Source: Pseudomonas_T sp032052615 (GTDB lineage Bacteria > Pseudomonadota > Gammaproteobacteria > Pseudomonadales > Pseudomonadaceae). From it: DNA of 64,000 nt. This document shows positions 8,000-16,077 of this stretch, one piece after another. Location: assembly GCA_032052615.1 (NCBI GenBank), contig DAMBWF010000010.1, positions 1-64,000 of the forward strand, in the 5' to 3' direction. How positions within the stretch are numbered: position 1 is the first letter of the stretch; each line of letters opens with the position of its first letter. The position numbers and the translations under genes were made by a program. The notes beneath the pieces were generated by a model. The model was given only the letters and a program-made list of their open reading frames with translations. It searched no databases and was not told the DNA's origin.

Positions 8000-9688
8000 A
8001 TGAATCGACTGGGTGATTGGCTGGTCGCCGCGGGAAAGCTGTCGGAAGCGGACCTGCAACGCGCCATTCAGGTGCAAAAGCTTTCCGGCGGCAAGCTGGG
8101 CAGCATTCTGATCCGCCTCGGCATGGTGGCCGAGCGGGACATCGCCTCGATCCAAGTGGAGCGCTTTGGCTATCGCCTGGTCACCCCGGATGATTACCCG
8201 GACGCGGCGGTGCTGGACGAAGGCCTCGTGTCGCCGCTGTTCCTGCGGGAGCAACACGTGGTGCCCCTGGCCGACGATGGCGAGCGGCTGCAGGTGGCCA
8301 TGCTCGACCCGTCCGACGACTACGTGCTGCGCTCCCTGGAGCTGGCCACCGGGCGCCGGGTGGAAGCGGCCCTGGCGCTGTCCTCGGAACTGGAGAACGC
8401 CTACGAGCGCCTTTATGGCGCCGGCGCGGCCAAGGCCAGCGAGGACGAGGTGGAGGCCGAGGAGGCCGGGCTCGGCGCCAACCTCGACGACGTCGAGCGG
8501 CTGCGGGACATGGCCAGCGAGGCGCCGGTGATCCGCCTGGTCAACACGATCTTTTCCCGGGCGCTGGAAAGCCGCGCCTCGGACATTCACATCGAGCCGT
8601 TCGAGCACACCCTGCTGATCCGCTTCCGTATCGACGGTGTGTTGCAGGAGATCGAGGCGCCCTCGGCGCAGATGGCCCCGGCGGTGATCTCCCGCCTGAA
8701 GATTCTCTCGCGGCTGAACATCGCCGAGCGGCGCCTGCCCCAGGACGGCCGTATCCAACTGCGCATGCAGGGACGGGCCATCGACCTACGGGTCTCCACC
8801 GTGCCCACCCTGCACGGCGAAAGCGTGGTGATGCGGATCCTCGACAAGCAGAGCATGAGCCTGGAGCTGGAATCCATCGGCCTGTCCGAGCGGGTGCTGG
8901 GCGACTTCAAGTCGGTGCTGGAGCGCCCCAACGGCATCTTCCTGGTGACCGGCCCGACCGGTAGCGGCAAGACCACCACGCTCTACGCGGCGCTCAACCG
9001 GCTGAACACCGTCGACCGCAAGATTCTCACCGTGGAAGACCCGGTCGAGTATCAGATTCAGGGCGTCAACCAGATCCAGACCGCCAGCAAGGTGGGCCTG
9101 GACTTCGCCAGCGCGCTGCGCTCGATCCTGCGCCAGGACCCGGACGTGGTGATGATCGGCGAGATGCGCGACAAGGAAACCGCCGGCATCGCCATCCAGG
9201 CGGCCTTGACCGGCCACATCGTGCTGTCCACCCTGCACACCAACGACGCCCCCAGCGGTATCACTCGCCTGCTGGACATGGGCATGGAGGACTACCTGCT
9301 GACCTCCACCATCAATGCGATCATGGCCCAGCGCCTGGTCCGCGTGCTGTGCCCGCACTGCAAGCAGCCGGAAACCCTGGGCGACGAGGAAATCGAGCAC
9401 ATGGGCGTGCGCGCGTTCTGCCCGGCGGGCCCGGTGCGGGTCTGGCGCGCGGTGGGTTGCGAGGCCTGCGCCCACACGGGATATCGCGGGCGGATGGGCA
9501 TTCACGAACTGCTGGTGATGAACGACGAGGTGCGCAACCTCGTCCTGCAACACGCCAGCAGCGAACAGATCTACCGTACGGCCCGCCAGCATGGCATGCG
9601 CAGCATGTTCGAAGACGGGTTCCTCAAGGCGCTGGACGGCCTCACCTCGGTACCCGAGGTCTTGCGCGTCGCCCAGTTGGCCCGCTGA
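8000..9688 (+). CDS. gspE: type II secretion ATPase GspE
   Basis: This 562-residue cytoplasmic ATPase drives pseudopilus assembly. An N-terminal MshEN-like domain (about residues 1-150) is followed by the secretion-ATPase core with Walker A GPTGSGKTTTL at about 318, an Asp-box region, and a zinc-type Cys pair of pairs (CPHC at about 450 and CEAC at about 486), which is typical of GspE. The ATG at 8000 is used because GAGGTAACG sits just before it; the longer upstream open frame belongs to the preceding gene's other frames. It is the first gene of a complete T2SS operon. It is somewhat longer than XcpR as I remember it, because of the N-terminal domain. PilB-type ATPases are related, but the pseudopilins and secretin downstream fix the system as T2SS. 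Confidence 0.95.
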   Translation: MNRLGDWLVAAGKLSEADLQRAIQVQKLSGGKLGSILIRLGMVAERDIASIQVERFGYRLVTPDDYPDAAVLDEGLVSPLFLREQHVVPLADDGERLQVAMLDPSDDYVLRSLELATGRRVEAALALSSELENAYERLYGAGAAKASEDEVEAEEAGLGANLDDVERLRDMASEAPVIRLVNTIFSRALESRASDIHIEPFEHTLLIRFRIDGVLQEIEAPSAQMAPAVISRLKILSRLNIAERRLPQDGRIQLRMQGRAIDLRVSTVPTLHGESVVMRILDKQSMSLELESIGLSERVLGDFKSVLERPNGIFLVTGPTGSGKTTTLYAALNRLNTVDRKILTVEDPVEYQIQGVNQIQTASKVGLDFASALRSILRQDPDVVMIGEMRDKETAGIAIQAALTGHIVLSTLHTNDAPSGITRLLDMGMEDYLLTSTINAIMAQRLVRVLCPHCKQPETLGDEEIEHMGVRAFCPAGPVRVWRAVGCEACAHTGYRGRMGIHELLVMNDEVRNLVLQHASSEQIYRTARQHGMRSMFEDGFLKALDGLTSVPEVLRVAQLAR

Positions 9689-9703
9689 CAGACAGGTCGC
9701 TCC

Positions 9704-10930
9704 ATGCCGCATTTCAAGTACCGCGCCATCGACCGCAACGGCAAGCTCAGCGACGGCGTCGTCGAGCAGCCCTCCGTCGAGCGGGTGGCCGATTTCCTCG
9801 CCCGCGAAGGGATGACCGCGGTCAGTATCCAGCCCCTCGGCCGAACGGCGGCCAAGGCATCCGCTGCGGCGTCCGGGCCTGGCAAGGTGCGTCGGCGGCG
9901 GGTCAAGGATCGCGACCGGGTGCTGCATTTCACCCGGGAAATGGCGGTGATGCTGTCCTCCGGGCTGCCCTTGGACCGCAGCCTGCACATCCTCGAAGAC
10001 CTGAGCGACCCGCCGGGCCGGGACATGATCGGCGAGATCCGGGGCGCGGTGCGCAAGGGGCGCACCCTGGCCGACTCGTTCGCCGAGCGCCCCGAGTTCT
10101 CGCCGTTCTACATCAACATGATCCGCGCCGGCGAGGCCAGTGGCTCCCTCGAGGGCTCCATGCAGCGCATGGCGGAATACCTGGAGCGGAGCAAGGCGCT
10201 GCGGCAGATGATCGTCTCCGCGCTGACCTACCCGACCATTTTGTTCACCGTCGCCATCCTGTCCCTGGTGTTCCTGCTGGCCTACGTGGTGCCGAGCTTC
10301 TCCGACCTGTTCTCCGACATGGGCGCCCAACTGCCGGCGCCCACCCGCTTCGTCATGAACCTGGGTGACTTCATGGCCCACTGGTGGTGGCTGGTGTTGG
10401 GCATGCTGGGCGGCTTGTACTGGCTGGCCGGGCGCTTGTGGCGCGACGAGGGGTTCCGGGTCAAGGTGGACCGCCGCTGCCTCGACTGGCCGTTGATCGG
10501 CGAGCTGGTGAAGAACGTCGAGACCACGCGCTTTTCCCGTACCCTCGGCGTGCTGCTGCAAGGGGGCGTGTCCTTGGTCAACGCCTTGGCCATCGCCCGC
10601 GAGACCGTCAGCAACCGCACCCTGCGCCACGAGCTGGATGTCGCCAGCGCGGCGCTTCGGGAAGGGCGCTCGTTGAGCGCCGTGCTTCTGGAGGGCAATC
10701 GCTTCCCCAACCTCGCCTTGCATATGGTGCAGGTGGGCGAGGAGACCGGGCGCCTGGAAGAAATGCTGCTCAAGGTGGCGAACATCTATGAGGACGAGGT
10801 CGGCTCGGTCACCAAGCGCCTGCTGGCGCTGCTGGAGCCCGCCCTGATCCTGAGCCTGGGCGTGCTGATCGCCGCGATCATCATATCCATCCTGCTCGGC
10901 ATCCTGGGCGTGAACGAATTGGTGGGGTAG
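9704..10930 (+). CDS. gspF: type II secretion inner-membrane platform protein GspF
   Basis: This 408-residue protein is the inner-membrane platform that couples the ATPase GspE to the pseudopilins. It begins with MPHFKYRAIDRNGK, a typical GspF start. Two homologous cytoplasmic halves each start near an REMAVMLSSGLPL-like or TLGVLLQGGVSL-like stretch, and there are three membrane segments at about residues 170-195, 225-245 and 375-400. The length matches the family. It lies 15 bases after gspE. A 97-base gap separates it from gspG; I see no terminator there. Confidence 0.95.
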   Translation: MPHFKYRAIDRNGKLSDGVVEQPSVERVADFLAREGMTAVSIQPLGRTAAKASAAASGPGKVRRRRVKDRDRVLHFTREMAVMLSSGLPLDRSLHILEDLSDPPGRDMIGEIRGAVRKGRTLADSFAERPEFSPFYINMIRAGEASGSLEGSMQRMAEYLERSKALRQMIVSALTYPTILFTVAILSLVFLLAYVVPSFSDLFSDMGAQLPAPTRFVMNLGDFMAHWWWLVLGMLGGLYWLAGRLWRDEGFRVKVDRRCLDWPLIGELVKNVETTRFSRTLGVLLQGGVSLVNALAIARETVSNRTLRHELDVASAALREGRSLSAVLLEGNRFPNLALHMVQVGEETGRLEEMLLKVANIYEDEVGSVTKRLLALLEPALILSLGVLIAAIIISILLGILGVNELVG

Positions 10931-11027
10931 CGGTCAAAAGCCGCTATTATCCGGCCCGCCCCGCGCAAGCGGTCGTCCTTTTCACGTCGCTGTCATCCGC
11001 ATTCACGAACCGTTCGAGGTAGTCACT

Positions 11028-11456
11028 ATGAAATCGTCCCGGCGTCGCCAGCATGGCTTCACGCTCATCGAATTGCTGGTGGTCCTGGTGATCCTGGGCC
11101 TGCTGATGTCCGTGGTGGGGCCACGAGTCATGAAATACGTCGGGGGCGCCAAGAGCGACACCGCGCGCATGCAGATCCAGGAACTGGCGTCCTCTTTGGA
11201 TATGTATCACTTGGAAGTGGGCCGCTACCCCACCCAGGACCAGGGCCTGAAGGCGCTGATCGAGAAGCCGTCCGCGGGCGCCGAGCGCTGGAACGGCCCC
11301 TACCTGCGCAAATCCGCCGTGCCGAAGGACCCCTGGGGTAACGACTACCAGTATCGCTTCCCCGGCCAGCACGGTCCTTTCGACCTGTTCTCCAACGGGG
11401 CCGACGGTCAGCCCGGCGGCGAAGGCGAAGACGCCGATATCGTGAGCTGGGAATAA
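11028..11456 (+). CDS. gspG: major pseudopilin GspG
   Basis: This 142-residue protein is the main subunit of the T2SS pseudopilus. A short basic leader ends in G|FTLIELLVVLVILG, the cleavage and methylation site for prepilin peptidase, with Glu at mature position 5. The middle has the WNGPYLRKSAVPKDPWG block and the end has GADGQPGGEGEDADI, the calcium-binding loop region of GspG. The start has GAGGTAGTCACT before ATG. It is followed two bases later by gspH. Confidence 0.97.
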   Translation: MKSSRRRQHGFTLIELLVVLVILGLLMSVVGPRVMKYVGGAKSDTARMQIQELASSLDMYHLEVGRYPTQDQGLKALIEKPSAGAERWNGPYLRKSAVPKDPWGNDYQYRFPGQHGPFDLFSNGADGQPGGEGEDADIVSWE

Positions 11457-11457
11457 C

Positions 11458-11907
11458 TTGTCCGCACGCCTGCGCAGCGGCTTCACCCTGCTGGAGATGC
11501 TGGTGGTGCTGGTCATCCTCGGGTTGTCGCTGGCGGTCGTGGTGCCGGCCATCAACAAAGGGCTGGGTGGCTCTCTGGAGGATGCGGCCCGCGACCTCCA
11601 GGTGGGCTTGCGCAAGGCTCGTTCCGAGGCGGTCTTGAACAAGCGCAGCGTGGCGTTGTGGGTGGATGTCCGGTCGAAGTCCTTCGGCCTGGACAGCGGG
11701 CGCGGCAAGCGTTCGCTCCCCCGCGGCCTGGAAATATCCGCCCGGGTGGCGGACAGCGAGAATCGAGGGTCGCGAGCGTCCGTGCGCTTCTTTCCCGACG
11801 GCTCGTCCACCGGCGGTCGCATCCGGCTTCGCAAGGGCGAGGGCAGCGTGGCGGTGGATGTGGACTGGCTGACCGGTCGTGTATCGATCCGCGACGGTGA
11901 CCGATGA
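11458..11907 (+). CDS. gspH: minor pseudopilin GspH
   Basis: This 149-residue minor pseudopilin has the leader SARLRSG|FTLLEMLVVLVILG. The remainder is typical of the short GspH/FimT-like group (EDAARDLQVGLRKARSEAVLNKRSVALWVD). The start is TTG at 11458, one base after the gspG stop codon, so translation is probably coupled. It overlaps gspI by four bases. It is called GspH from its place and leader; the family is poorly conserved. Confidence 0.85.
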   Translation: MSARLRSGFTLLEMLVVLVILGLSLAVVVPAINKGLGGSLEDAARDLQVGLRKARSEAVLNKRSVALWVDVRSKSFGLDSGRGKRSLPRGLEISARVADSENRGSRASVRFFPDGSSTGGRIRLRKGEGSVAVDVDWLTGRVSIRDGDR

Positions 11908-12347
11908 ACGCCCCCTGCCGGCCGCAACGCGGTTTCACCATCCTCGAGGTGCTGGTGGCCTTCATGGTCGCGGCGTTGCTGCTGACCGTCATCCTCAGCT
12001 CCTTCACCACGGGCATGAGTAGCCTGGCGAAAACCGACGGCCTGAGTGTCGCGGCCCTGGTGGCGCAGTCGCGCCTGGCGGAGCTGGGCGTCTCCGTGCC
12101 GCTGGAGGAGGGTGTCAGCGAGGGGCGGGACGAGTCGGCGCCGGAGTACCGCTGGCGGATCAACGTGGCGCCTTTGGCCTGGGATTTCGCCGACCCGCTC
12201 AAGGAAGCAGGCGGCATCGTCTACAAGGTCGATGTCACCGTGACCTGGCCGGGCACCCGCCGTCGCGGCAGCTTTACCCTCACCAGTCTGCGCACCGTCT
12301 TCGCCGACCAGGCCGCCGCCCCGGGCGAGCAGGGAGGCGGCACATGA
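11904..12347 (+). CDS. gspI: minor pseudopilin GspI
   Basis: This 147-residue minor pseudopilin has the leader MNAPCRPQRG|FTILEVLVAFMVAALLLTV. With GspJ and GspK it should form the tip complex of the pseudopilus. It overlaps the gene before it (ATGA) and the gene after it by four bases. Confidence 0.88.
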   Translation: MNAPCRPQRGFTILEVLVAFMVAALLLTVILSSFTTGMSSLAKTDGLSVAALVAQSRLAELGVSVPLEEGVSEGRDESAPEYRWRINVAPLAWDFADPLKEAGGIVYKVDVTVTWPGTRRRGSFTLTSLRTVFADQAAAPGEQGGGT

Positions 12348-12958
12348 GGCGCATGCGTGGCTTCACCTTGCTGGAAGTGCTGGTGGCGCTGACTCTGACC
12401 AGCCTGCTGGTGGTCGCCCTGTTCGGCGGTTTTCGCGCCGGCTTGCGCAGTTGGCAGACTGTGGAGCGCCATACCGCTCAGGTGGAGGAGCCGCGTCAAC
12501 TGAGCAGCTTGCTTTACCGCCACTTGGGGCAAATGGTGCCGGCGGCCTTCGGCGACCGGGAGGACGGCGGCCACGAGGCCTCGTTCTTCGGCGAATCGGA
12601 CCGGGTGCGCTACGTGGCGCCCTTGGCGATGTCGGCCAATGGCCTGCCCTATGTCTTCGAACTGGTGAGCAACCGGCAAGGCATGCCCGGCATCTGGGTG
12701 CGCTTCGCGCCGTATCAGGAAGGAAAGTCGGCCGAGTCGCTGCTGGGCGATGCGGAATATCAGCAGGTGAGCAAGACCCTGGGCGTGACCTTCGCCTATT
12801 ACGGCGCTGGCGATGACTTCAACCAGATCGCGCGGTGGAGCGACACCTATAAATCCGACCAGATGCCCCGGTTGGTGTCGCTACGCCTGGCGGGCGGCGA
12901 GCGGGCCTGGCCGGCCATGACCTTCCCGGTGATGCAAGTGGGGAAACCGCGTGATTGA
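12344..12958 (+). CDS. gspJ: minor pseudopilin GspJ
   Basis: This 204-residue minor pseudopilin has the leader MRRMRG|FTLLEVLVALTLTSLLVV. The body length fits GspJ, which is larger than GspH and GspI. It overlaps gspI by four bases and gspK by eight. Confidence 0.9.
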   Translation: MRRMRGFTLLEVLVALTLTSLLVVALFGGFRAGLRSWQTVERHTAQVEEPRQLSSLLYRHLGQMVPAAFGDREDGGHEASFFGESDRVRYVAPLAMSANGLPYVFELVSNRQGMPGIWVRFAPYQEGKSAESLLGDAEYQQVSKTLGVTFAYYGAGDDFNQIARWSDTYKSDQMPRLVSLRLAGGERAWPAMTFPVMQVGKPRD

Positions 12959-13805
12959 TCGACGTCCGGCCCAGCGAGGCGTGGTGCTGATCGTGGTGCT
13001 GTGGATCGTCGCCTTGCTCACGATATTGCTGGCGGCCTTCAGCGCCAGCGTGCGCGTGGACAAGAACATCGCCTCGGAGATCGTCTACCGGGCACGGACC
13101 CGTGCCGCCGCCGAGGCGGCGTTGCATTACTTGGTGGCGGTGCAGCGGGTCGGCGACGACACGTGGAAAACCTTGCCGGGGCAAGTGCTGATCCTCCCGT
13201 TCGCGGACGGCGCGCGCTTCCGTTTGATCCCCGAAGAGGCCTATATCAGCCTCATCGGCGCGCCGCCCGAATTGTTGAGCCAGGCGATCGCCCAAGTGGC
13301 CGATGGCGAAACCGATATCCAGCAGGTGGTCGAGGCCATCGTCGCCCGGCGCGAGGGCGCGCTGGCCCAGAACGGCGAGCAGCCGCCCGCGGACAATGGC
13401 GGTATCTCCACTCCGCAATTGGCGTCTATCGACGAGTTGATGCTGCTGCCGGGCGTGAGCCGCCAGTGGCTCGACCGATTGGCTCCGTTGGTCACCGTCG
13501 ATGGCGAACAGGCTGGCGTGGATGTGGCCCATGCCTCGCTGCCGGTGTTGCTGGCCGTAACCGGCGATGAGGGCAAGGCCAGGGCGCTTTATGAAAAGCG
13601 CGGCGACCCCAATCTGAACCCGGCTGACTATATCGACCCGGCCCTCTACAGCGCGCCGGAGGGGGCGTTGTACCGCCTTCAGGTCGAGGTGAAAGCGGCC
13701 GGAAAGCCCCAGCAGGTGGAGGTTACGGTGATGTTCGGCGACGAGCCGGACGGGTATCGGATCGTTCGCTGGAACGAGTATACTGCTCGCTTTGACTTGG
13801 ACTGA
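12951..13805 (+). CDS. gspK: minor pseudopilin GspK
   Basis: This 284-residue protein is the large tip pseudopilin. Its leader region reads RRPAQRG|VVLIVVLWIVALLTILL, so it lacks Glu at mature position 5, as GspK proteins do. A helical insert (about residues 95-240) matches the GspK helix-hairpin-helix region (AGVDVAHASLPVLLAVTGD). The start is GTG at 12951, inside the end of gspJ. It is slightly short for the family. Confidence 0.9.
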   Translation: MIDRRPAQRGVVLIVVLWIVALLTILLAAFSASVRVDKNIASEIVYRARTRAAAEAALHYLVAVQRVGDDTWKTLPGQVLILPFADGARFRLIPEEAYISLIGAPPELLSQAIAQVADGETDIQQVVEAIVARREGALAQNGEQPPADNGGISTPQLASIDELMLLPGVSRQWLDRLAPLVTVDGEQAGVDVAHASLPVLLAVTGDEGKARALYEKRGDPNLNPADYIDPALYSAPEGALYRLQVEVKAAGKPQQVEVTVMFGDEPDGYRIVRWNEYTARFDLD

Positions 13806-13810
13806 CCCGC

Positions 13811-14917
13811 ATGCGGATCGATGTCGGTAATCTGAATCTTTTCGGTGTGGATCTGAACAAGGCTTTTCGCTGGTGGGCCCAAGGCATTCGGGACAGTTTC
13901 CCCGCCGGCTTCGAAACGCTGTTCGTCCGCCCCTCGCCGAAGATCAAGGCCGTCATCGACGGCGATTGCCTGTATGTCCATCGTATCGACCACCATCGCT
14001 CCCGCGAGGCGGTACGCATCGCCTTGGACGATCTGGCGCCGAGCCCGGACGGCAGCCTGCGCGGCGACCTGCTCAGCGGCGGCTCGCTGAAGCTGGACCT
14101 GGTGCAACTGGAACTCGTCCTGCCCGATTCGCGAGTCCTGCACAAATCCTTGCGCCTGCCCCAGGAAGTCCGTAGCGACGTACGCGACGTGGTCGGCTAC
14201 CAGCTCTCCCGTCTGACGCCCTTCCCGGCCGAAAAGTTGTACTACGATGCGTGCGTGGTGGGCACCCCGGGGGCGGACGGCATGCTGGACGTGGACTTGG
14301 CGGCCGTGCCTAAAGCCTATGCCGACCCGCTGATCGAGCAGGTGGAGCGGCTCAGTGGTTTCCGCGTGTCCCGGCTGGGCGTCTCGGGCGAGCAGCCATT
14401 CAACCTGTTCGGCCAGCCGCGAGTGCCGGGTCGCTGGTGGCGGCGGCTGAGCCTGAACAGCTACCTGCTGGTGGCGCTGATGGTGGCACTGCTGGCTTGC
14501 CTCGTCGCGCCGCTGCTCAAGGAACGGCATCTGGTGATCGAGCGCAAGCAGCAGATCGCCGCCCTGCAAAGCGAAGTGACCGGCCTGATGGCCACCAGCG
14601 ACATGCTGGAAAAGAACCTGGCGTCGTTGAATTACCTGATCGAGCAACGCTCGAAATTGCCGCTGACCACGGCGGTATTGTCTGAAATGAGCCGGGTGGT
14701 CCCCGACAACGTCTACATGGCCGATCTTCGCGTCCAGGGTGATACCGTGACCATGACCGGCTACGGCACCGAGGTGGTCAACCTCATCGACCTGATCAAT
14801 GCCTCCCCTCTCTTCGACGGCGCCCGCTTCACCTCGCCGGTCAGCCGCAATGCCCGCACCGGGCTGGACCAGTTCACCGTCAGCGCGCGGCTGACCCCGT
14901 CGGGGCCCACCGAATGA
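13811..14917 (+). CDS. gspL: type II secretion inner-membrane protein GspL, with PilN-like C-terminus
   Basis: This 368-residue protein should link the ATPase to the inner-membrane platform. The N-terminal about 200 residues are cytoplasmic and PilM/actin-like in general layout. One membrane segment follows (LLVALMVALLACLVAPLL, about residues 218-235), then a periplasmic part with a short coiled-coil stretch (about 240-275). The last 90 residues (VPDNVYMADLRVQGDTVTMTGYG ... SRNARTGLDQFTVSARL) are strikingly like PilN of type IV pili. It overlaps gspM by four bases. Confidence 0.88.
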   Translation: MRIDVGNLNLFGVDLNKAFRWWAQGIRDSFPAGFETLFVRPSPKIKAVIDGDCLYVHRIDHHRSREAVRIALDDLAPSPDGSLRGDLLSGGSLKLDLVQLELVLPDSRVLHKSLRLPQEVRSDVRDVVGYQLSRLTPFPAEKLYYDACVVGTPGADGMLDVDLAAVPKAYADPLIEQVERLSGFRVSRLGVSGEQPFNLFGQPRVPGRWWRRLSLNSYLLVALMVALLACLVAPLLKERHLVIERKQQIAALQSEVTGLMATSDMLEKNLASLNYLIEQRSKLPLTTAVLSEMSRVVPDNVYMADLRVQGDTVTMTGYGTEVVNLIDLINASPLFDGARFTSPVSRNARTGLDQFTVSARLTPSGPTE

Positions 14918-15495
14918 ATGCCTTCTTGAACAAGCATCGGTGTCTAGCCAGTTGGGGGCTGCTCGTCGGCGTGCTGCTCCTGCTGGGCAGCCTGTTAGCC
15001 GCGCCGCTGCTGGAGCGCCACGACAAGTACCGCTTCGAGCTGCTGCGCGATGGCCGGACCTTGCAGCGCTTCCAGAGCATCGCGGCGTCGCGGGGGCTGC
15101 TGGAGGACACCCACCGGCAGTTCCAAGAGCGCGGCCTGGGGCAATGGGTCTTTCCGGCGGGAACCGAGCCTTCCGCGATCGGGTTGGATATCCAGCGGCG
15201 GGTCTCCGAGGCCATCGGCGCCGCCAAGGCGCAGGTGCGCTCCATCGCCCCACTGAGCGCGCAGACCCGCAACGGCTATGCGGTCATCGGGGTGAGAGCG
15301 AATTTCAGCGGCAGCATGCCGGCCGTCCTGGAGAGCATCGACCGTCTTGAGGTGAACATGCCGGTCCTGGTGATTCAGGACTTCCGGATCAGCCCCAGCC
15401 TGGTCAGATCAAGACCCAACGCCCCCGAGGAGCAGCTCGCGGAGGTACAGATGTCGGTGGTTACCTTCGTTCCGGTCGAAGGAGGCACGCCATGA
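14914..15495 (+). CDS. gspM: type II secretion protein GspM
   Basis: This 193-residue inner-membrane protein has an N-terminal membrane helix (WGLLVGVLLLLGSLLAAPLL, about residues 10-29) and a periplasmic domain of about 150 residues. It corresponds to GspM, which forms a platform with GspL, and is of the PilO-like type. It overlaps gspL and the next gene by four bases each. Confidence 0.85.
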   Translation: MNAFLNKHRCLASWGLLVGVLLLLGSLLAAPLLERHDKYRFELLRDGRTLQRFQSIAASRGLLEDTHRQFQERGLGQWVFPAGTEPSAIGLDIQRRVSEAIGAAKAQVRSIAPLSAQTRNGYAVIGVRANFSGSMPAVLESIDRLEVNMPVLVIQDFRISPSLVRSRPNAPEEQLAEVQMSVVTFVPVEGGTP

Positions 15496-16001
15496 GTCGT
15501 GCCCTGGCTTGGCGGGTACGCCTGGGGTTGATCCTGGGCATCGCGGTCTTCGGGCTGCTGGCGGCGTTCCTCTGGGTGAGTACGGTCGCCGAACCGCTGC
15601 GGGTCGCGCACCTGCCGGATTTCCATTTGCCGAGCGACAAGATGCTCGCCGGCCGGGACAAAAGCCTGGTGAACGGGCCGGCCAGCGAGCGTCCGCTGTT
15701 CTGGCCGAGCCGGCGGCCGCCTAGCGAGGTCGCCGAGACCGCCCAGGCGGTGGCGGCCAGCGCGGAAGGCATCCAGTTGCTCGGAATCGTGGTGCAGGGT
15801 GGCGTGCGCATGGCGCTGCTGGGCACCAAGGAGGGCGTCAAGCGGGTCCGTGCCGCCGATCAGGTCATGAGCTGGAAAGTCGATCAGATTCGCCCCGAGG
15901 GGGTGCGTCTGCTCAGTGGCCAGCAGAAGGTCGAACTGCTGGTGACGCCGCAACGCCGGGAAGGCATTCGTATCGAGCCCGCCGAACCCGTTGCCCCATG
16001 A
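15492..16001 (+). CDS. GspC/XpsN-like T2SS inner-membrane linker protein
   Basis: This 169-residue protein has one N-terminal membrane helix (LGLILGIAVFGLLAAFLWV) and a periplasmic part ending in a small beta domain (about residues 85-155, with GIQLLGIVVQGGVRMALL) like the homology region of GspC, which contacts the secretin. It lacks the PDZ or coiled-coil end of many GspC proteins. In the Xanthomonas xps operon the gene at this place is called xpsN. No other gspC candidate is present in the operon, so this protein probably fills that role. Confidence 0.75.
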   Translation: MSRALAWRVRLGLILGIAVFGLLAAFLWVSTVAEPLRVAHLPDFHLPSDKMLAGRDKSLVNGPASERPLFWPSRRPPSEVAETAQAVAASAEGIQLLGIVVQGGVRMALLGTKEGVKRVRAADQVMSWKVDQIRPEGVRLLSGQQKVELLVTPQRREGIRIEPAEPVAP

Positions 16002-16077
16002 CGGCCGGCTGTTTTTCCACTGTTCAAGCCGTAGGCCCCGGTCCGCGACCCGGGTCGACCGATAGAGAGCGTGCGTT

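Noticed and set aside
8786..10723. 645-codon minus-strand frame opposite gspE-gspF
   Set aside because: Shadow of the T2SS genes; the translation is rich in His, Gln and Gly with no domain.
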